Assembly (NCBI GenBank): GCA_964384525.1
Contig: CAYLKO010000005.1
Location: 12,407 to 76,406 of the forward strand
Origin: SHZI01 sp964384525
GTDB lineage: Bacteria; Pseudomonadota; Gammaproteobacteria; Steroidobacterales; GCA-2729495
Direction: 5' to 3'
Length of the DNA: 64,000 nt
The notes below the pieces were generated by a model. It worked only from the letters and a program-made list of their open reading frames with translations. It had not been told where the DNA came from and did no database searches. A program made the position numbers and the translations under genes. Shown here one piece after another: positions 60,351 through 64,000 of this stretch. The first letter of the stretch is position 1. Each line of letters opens with the position of its first letter.

Positions 60351-61532
60351 TCATCCAGGCTGGAGTGCCGTCCGGAGCCGGTTGACTGCCTCGACCAGCA
60401 CGGCGCGGCGTGTGCCGATGTTCAGTCGCATGAAGCCCGAGCCACCCACGCCGAAGCTGGCACCCTCGTTGAGGCCCAGCCCGGCCTCGTGGATGAAGAA
60501 ATGTCGCAAGGCCCGATCATCCCGTTGCAGGGCCCGGCAATCGAGCCAGAACAGGCAGGTCGCTTCCGGCGGCTCGCAGGTGATGCCCTCGATCCGTGAC
60601 AGTGCCGCCAGCAGCCATTGGCGGTTGCCATCGAGATAGACGCGCAGTGCATCGAGCCAGGCATCCCCGTCACGGTAGGCGGCCTCAAAGGCTGCCAGCG
60701 TCAGGGGATTGAAGGGATTCACGCGGGCACGGGCGAAGACCGCGCGAACCGCCTTGCGATCTGCTTCCTGGGCCACCACCAGCGCCGAGAGGTTCAGGCC
60801 GGGCATGTTGAAGGATTTGCTCGGCGAGATGGCCGTGAGCAGCCGGAGTTCGGCCGGCGCCAGCTTGGCAAGTGGCAGGTGCGTGACACCCGGGTAGGTG
60901 AGATCACAGTGGATTTCGTCGCTGACCACCACCATGGAATGGCGCAACGCCAGGTCGACCAGGCGCGAGAGCTCATCGCCACTCCAGACACGGCCCACCG
61001 GATTGTGCGGGCTGCACAACAGCAGCATGCGGGCGCCAGCTTTGGCCGCCTGTTCCAGGTGGTCGAAGTCCAGGTGATGGCCGTCAGCGGCATGCCGCAG
61101 CGGGCTCTGGATCAGTTGCCGCCCGCTGCTCTCCACCGCGGCGAGGAAGGGTGGATACACCGGCGTTGGCACCAGGACGCCATCACCGGGTTGCGTGAGC
61201 GCATTGACGGCGGCGAAGAGCGAAGGCACCACACCCGGCGTCAGCAGCATTTGTGCGGGATCGATCCGCCAGCCATGACGCCGCTGGTACCAGCCATACA
61301 GGGCTGCAAGCAGTCCCTCACCGGGAAAGGTGTAGCCGTAGACCGGGTGGGCAACCCTCTGCGCCAGCGCTGCCTGCACGCAGGGGGGCGCCGCGAAATC
61401 CATGTCCGCGACCCACAGGGGAATGACGTCCGCCCGGCCAAATGTTCCTGCGCGGCGGTCGTACTTCTCGCAATTCGTGCCGGTACGGTCGATGACCGTG
61501 TCGAAATCGAAGTCAGGGGCAGTTGTGATCAT
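60351..61532 (-). CDS. PLP-dependent C-S lyase (MalY/PatB type), possible OvoB
   Basis: A 393-residue fold-type I PLP enzyme. The Schiff-base lysine is in ISPSKSFNMPGLN, the cofactor-binding Asn in CSPHNPVGRVWSG, and the ring Asp in VVSDEIHCDL. The MalY/PatB group cleaves C-S bonds in cystathionine and cysteine S-conjugates. In ovothiol synthesis, OvoB is a PLP sulfoxide lyase that splits the 5-histidylcysteine sulfoxide made by OvoA. This gene lies directly downstream of ovoA (30 bases, same strand), so OvoB is a reasonable proposal, while a general cystathionine beta-lyase is the alternative. Confidence 0.85.
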   Translation of the reverse strand: MITTAPDFDFDTVIDRTGTNCEKYDRRAGTFGRADVIPLWVADMDFAAPPCVQAALAQRVAHPVYGYTFPGEGLLAALYGWYQRRHGWRIDPAQMLLTPGVVPSLFAAVNALTQPGDGVLVPTPVYPPFLAAVESSGRQLIQSPLRHAADGHHLDFDHLEQAAKAGARMLLLCSPHNPVGRVWSGDELSRLVDLALRHSMVVVSDEIHCDLTYPGVTHLPLAKLAPAELRLLTAISPSKSFNMPGLNLSALVVAQEADRKAVRAVFARARVNPFNPLTLAAFEAAYRDGDAWLDALRVYLDGNRQWLLAALSRIEGITCEPPEATCLFWLDCRALQRDDRALRHFFIHEAGLGLNEGASFGVGGSGFMRLNIGTRRAVLVEAVNRLRTALQPG

Positions 61533-61562
61533 CCGCCCATTGTAGCCGTGGCGGAGCCGCCC

Positions 61563-63704
61563 TCAGTCTTCCAGCCTCTCCCAGATCGTCAACTCCGAGA
61601 GGGTATGCTGGAACTTGTGGCTGGTCTCGCGGATCACGAAGGGAACCTGGACCGGCTCGGCCAGCAGGCGGAAGTGCGTGCCGAGGCGGGCCTTCAACCC
61701 ATCGAGCGTCGTGAAGTTCTCGCCATTCCTCTTGAACCCGCCCAGCCATGAATCGCGTGGCGTGTGCTCCTTGAGCCACGTATAGGGCGAGGCAATCAGC
61801 AGCAGGCCACCGGCATTGATGCGCGCGTGGATCTGGTCGAGGAATCTTGCCGGATCATACAGCCGGTCGATCAGGTTGGCGGCAAACACCAGATCGTAGC
61901 CGGTGAGCTGGGGCTTCAAGTTGCAGGCATCGCCCTGGACGAACTCCGGCACCTTCACGTGGTCCAGGCCGAGTTCGGAGAGGCTGCGTGTCTTGTAGAG
62001 CAACAGTTCGCCTTCGTCGACGAGCGCATAGCGCAGCAGTCCCTCCCGGCCGAGTTGGACACCGAGGTTGATGAACCGCGCAGAGAAATCCACACCCGTG
62101 ACCTCATTGAAGTACCGCGCCAGCTCGAAGCTGGCACGGCCCGTGGCACAACCCAGGTCGAGGGCACGGCCGGTCTTGCGCCCTGTCAGGAAGGGCGCCA
62201 GATGGTCCACCAGCGCCCTGGAGAAGTTGGGTACGCCAAAGTAGCTGTCGCCGTAATGGAATTCGGCGTACTCGCTCAACAACTGGTCGGTCTCGTAGTT
62301 GGAAAAGGGCACTGCATACGCCGCCTTGCTGGCGATGTAGCGAAAGCCCGCGTGCTGGAAGAAGTGGCGGCGGAAGGCATAGCGTGATGACAGCTGTGCC
62401 TCATTGCCACAGGAAACCCAGGAACCACCCACCATCAGCTGATGTTCGCCATCAAAGGTGGGCATGGTGAAATCATCGTAGTACGGGTGAACCTCGAAGC
62501 CATCGAAGGGATAGATCGGCGTTTCGGTCCATTGCCAGGTATTGCCGACGACGTCGAAGAACCTGCCGTGTGCAAAGCGATCCACCGGGCAGGATGAAGC
62601 CCAGTGGTCGAGGTGGATGTTCGCCGGCCATGCCCCTTGCGGAGCGGTCGCCGGCAAGCCGCTGCCCCGATGCAGCAGGTGCCATTCGTCCTCGGTGGGC
62701 AGGCGGATCGGCAGCCCGGTCTCGGCCGCTTTCCAGTTGCAGAAGGCCTTGGCCTCGTGATGGTTCACCTCCACCGGCCAGTTCCAGGGCATCGGCACTT
62801 CCTCGGTCATCAGCCGCAGGCACCAGCCTTGGGTCTTCCTGCGCCAGAACTCCGGGGCACTGCGTCCGGCGAAGTCGCGCCATTGCCAGCCTTCCTGGCT
62901 CCAGTAATGGCGGTTGCGGTAGCCGCCGGCCTCGATGAATTCCAGGAACTCGCCATTGCTGACCATGAATCGGGCCGCCGCGAAAGCCTGCACCTCGGCC
63001 TCGTGCACGCCGTACTCATTGTCCCAGCCGTAGATCGGGGATGTGCGCTCCTTGCCGAGGCGCACCCTGCCGGCAGCCACCGGCAACAGCTCGTTCGCCG
63101 GCGCCGGTCCGCTGTCGCGGCAGGGCTCCCAGCCGTCGATCGGCCTGACCCAGGCCAGCTTCTGCTGGCGGATCAACACGGAGGAGGTTTCCAGATGGAT
63201 CTGTTCGTGCTCGATGCCCATGATGATGGCCCACCAGGGGTGATCCCAGACTATGGGCACGGACAGCGGCGCATGATCGATGACGTTCAGCACCAGAGCG
63301 CGCACGCGGGCGCGATAGGCCATGACCTCCGCAACCGTCGGCCAATCGTAGTGCGTCTCATCGAGATCATCCCAGCTCATCTCGTCCACCCCGACGGCGA
63401 AGGTGGATTCGAGCCGTTCGTCCAGGCGCTCATCGATCAGCCGTGCCAGCAGCATCTTGTTGACGAAGAAAGTTGCGGTATGACCCAGGTAGAAGATCAG
63501 TGGGTGGCGCAGGTCGATGGCCTTCTCGTAAAAGCCGCGAGGATCGCCGAGGCAATCGAAGAGGCTTGTATAGCGGTCGAAAGTGGCGGCGAAATACTCC
63601 CGCAACAGGCGGCGCTGACAATCTACGCTCTGGCAATCCAGCCGCGGTGTACGGCAGATGGTTCGGGCATCAGCCGGAGAAGTGGCCGGCGTGGCGTTGT
63701 GCAT
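61563..63704 (-). CDS. ovoA: 5-histidylcysteine sulfoxide synthase OvoA
   Basis: A 713-residue three-part enzyme. An N-terminal DinB-like helical region holds the iron-binding HX3HXE motif HEQIHLE at residues 166-172. The middle is a formylglycine-generating-enzyme-like domain (VGGSWVSCGNEAQLSSRYAF, RRHFF). The C-terminal 230 residues are a methyltransferase with RALDLGCATGRASFELAR. OvoA joins cysteine to histidine C5 with O2, and the methyltransferase part methylates the 5-thiohistidine to ovothiol A. The ATG at 63704 has GGAGA 9 bases upstream; a GTG at 63746 would lie within the operator. The length and both ends suggest it is intact. Confidence 0.92.
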   Translation of the reverse strand: MHNATPATSPADARTICRTPRLDCQSVDCQRRLLREYFAATFDRYTSLFDCLGDPRGFYEKAIDLRHPLIFYLGHTATFFVNKMLLARLIDERLDERLESTFAVGVDEMSWDDLDETHYDWPTVAEVMAYRARVRALVLNVIDHAPLSVPIVWDHPWWAIIMGIEHEQIHLETSSVLIRQQKLAWVRPIDGWEPCRDSGPAPANELLPVAAGRVRLGKERTSPIYGWDNEYGVHEAEVQAFAAARFMVSNGEFLEFIEAGGYRNRHYWSQEGWQWRDFAGRSAPEFWRRKTQGWCLRLMTEEVPMPWNWPVEVNHHEAKAFCNWKAAETGLPIRLPTEDEWHLLHRGSGLPATAPQGAWPANIHLDHWASSCPVDRFAHGRFFDVVGNTWQWTETPIYPFDGFEVHPYYDDFTMPTFDGEHQLMVGGSWVSCGNEAQLSSRYAFRRHFFQHAGFRYIASKAAYAVPFSNYETDQLLSEYAEFHYGDSYFGVPNFSRALVDHLAPFLTGRKTGRALDLGCATGRASFELARYFNEVTGVDFSARFINLGVQLGREGLLRYALVDEGELLLYKTRSLSELGLDHVKVPEFVQGDACNLKPQLTGYDLVFAANLIDRLYDPARFLDQIHARINAGGLLLIASPYTWLKEHTPRDSWLGGFKRNGENFTTLDGLKARLGTHFRLLAEPVQVPFVIRETSHKFQHTLSELTIWERLED

Positions 63705-63738
63705 CGTGGCGGTCTCCAGGGTTCGGTTGCCGCGCGAA

Positions 63739-63759
63739 ATAGTCACTAATAGTGACTAT
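63739..63759. promoter_or_regulatory. Perfect 21-bp palindromic operator between ovoA and abiEi
   Basis: ATAGTCACTA-A-TAGTGACTAT: 10-base arms are exact reverse complements around one central A. The same AGTCAC/GTGACT core recurs at 63813-63829. The site is 35 bases upstream of the ovoA start, where bound protein could block ovoA transcription or expression of the divergent gene. Confidence 0.7.
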
Positions 63760-63812
63760 AAATCACATTGCATAAACCTCGGCTTGTTAATGGTTTACAG
63801 AATATCTACTTT

Positions 63813-63829
63813 AGTCACCATGGGTGACT
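63813..63829. promoter_or_regulatory. Palindromic operator centred on the abiEi start codon
   Basis: AGTCACC-ATG-GGTGACT: the central three bases are the ATG start codon of the AbiEi-like gene and the 7-base arms are exact reverse complements. The arms share AGTCAC/GTGACT with the upstream 21-bp palindrome, centre to centre about 72 bases. Binding here would block the ribosome site and early transcription, giving tight self-control. Confidence 0.7.
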
Positions 63830-64000
63830 CAAAAAACGAAAAGCTAAACCAGCTTCTGGAGACCCTCGGGGACACCACCCTGGTCACCAGCCGGTGGCTG
63901 CGCGCCCAGGGATACCCCAGCAATCTGGTCGCTCGCTACATGGCGAGCGGCTGGCTGCAGTCGCCCACGCGTGGAGTCTACCTCCGCAAGGGCGGCAAAC
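63820..64000 (+). CDS. AbiEi-family antitoxin/regulator, partial
   Basis: The first 60 codons of a gene that runs off the window. It begins MGDSKNEKLNQLLETLGDTT and continues LVTSRWLRAQGYPSNLVARY and then GWLQSPTRGVYLRKGG. This is the N-terminal winged-helix pattern of type IV antitoxins of the AbiEi group (AbiEi_3 N-terminal domain), which repress their own promoters via inverted repeats and neutralise AbiEii nucleotidyltransferase toxins. The toxin gene, if present, lies beyond the edge. The start codon is inside one operator. Confidence 0.8.
   Translation, partial: MGDSKNEKLNQLLETLGDTTLVTSRWLRAQGYPSNLVARYMASGWLQSPTRGVYLRKGGK

Noticed and set aside
1..64000. CRISPR array, rRNA, tRNA or intact insertion sequence
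   Set aside because: No regularly spaced repeats, rRNA-like or tRNA-like sequences, and no transposase or integrase frame were seen on reading both strands.

Overview
The window is GC-rich chromosomal DNA with tightly packed genes and many 4-base stop/start overlaps. The gene set (thiopurine methyltransferase, cbpA/cbpM, a DUF2868/DUF3482 pair, czc and cop metal operons, a very large cyclic beta-1,2-glucan synthase, ovothiol genes) suggests a free-living, aerobic, metal-tolerant proteobacterium, most likely a gammaproteobacterium. The species cannot be named from the sequence. No rRNA, tRNA, CRISPR array or intact transposase was seen.

Layout. 1-2.1 kb: a methyltransferase-cbpA-cbpM chaperone operon that runs off the left edge. 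2.2-6.3 kb: a copper operon on the minus strand (small CopL-like secreted protein, CopA oxidase, CopB, His-rich cytochrome c), facing a secreted SnoaL-like protein. 6.4-12.6 kb: a GTPase/DUF2868 membrane pair, an FAD oxidoreductase and a divergent Kup potassium carrier. 12.6-18.95 kb: housekeeping and catabolic genes (TerB/DUF697 protein, aldehyde dehydrogenase, FAD monooxygenase, VOC, DUF1330, glutamate dehydrogenase, DoxX). 19-30.8 kb: a glucan block on the minus strand (cyclic glucan synthase, glucose 1-dehydrogenase-like SDR, GH15), ending in a perfect 32-bp inverted repeat. 31-33.6 kb: ABC ATPase, epimerase and GntR regulator. 33.6-39.5 kb: a czcI-like/czcC/czcB/czcA heavy-metal efflux operon. 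39.7-40.7 kb: a nitronate monooxygenase. 40.7-42.9 kb: a decayed mobile element with pieces resembling a large phage/ICE polyvalent protein and two diverged copies of one unit. 42.9-53.9 kb: TPR protein, a LysR remnant, two small membrane-anchored proteins, a Mur ligase, a PIN/Phd toxin-antitoxin module bracketed by direct repeats, hydrolase, DUF4105, DUF3015, SDR, lipoprotein and tpm. 53.9-58.8 kb: a membrane-fused NirK-like copper protein divergent from an enoyl-CoA hydratase, then a five-gene stretch with two thioredoxin-like ferredoxins and twin NTF2-fold proteins. 58.8-63.7 kb: DUF2249 protein, flavodoxin-like reductase, PLP lyase and OvoA. 63.8 kb to the end: the start of an AbiEi-type antitoxin gene.

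How the genes may work together. Two separate metal-resistance systems are present. The glucan block could make a periplasmic cyclic glucan and handle released glucose. OvoA plus the adjacent PLP lyase could make ovothiol. The same inverted-repeat operator occurs between ovoA and abiEi and again centred on the abiEi start codon, which suggests AbiEi represses itself and possibly ovoA.

The least ordinary items are the NirK-like fusion with a possible NsrR-type site upstream, the ferredoxin/NTF2 operon with altered cluster ligands, the operator on the abiEi start codon, and the reciprocal frameshifts in the duplicated element.
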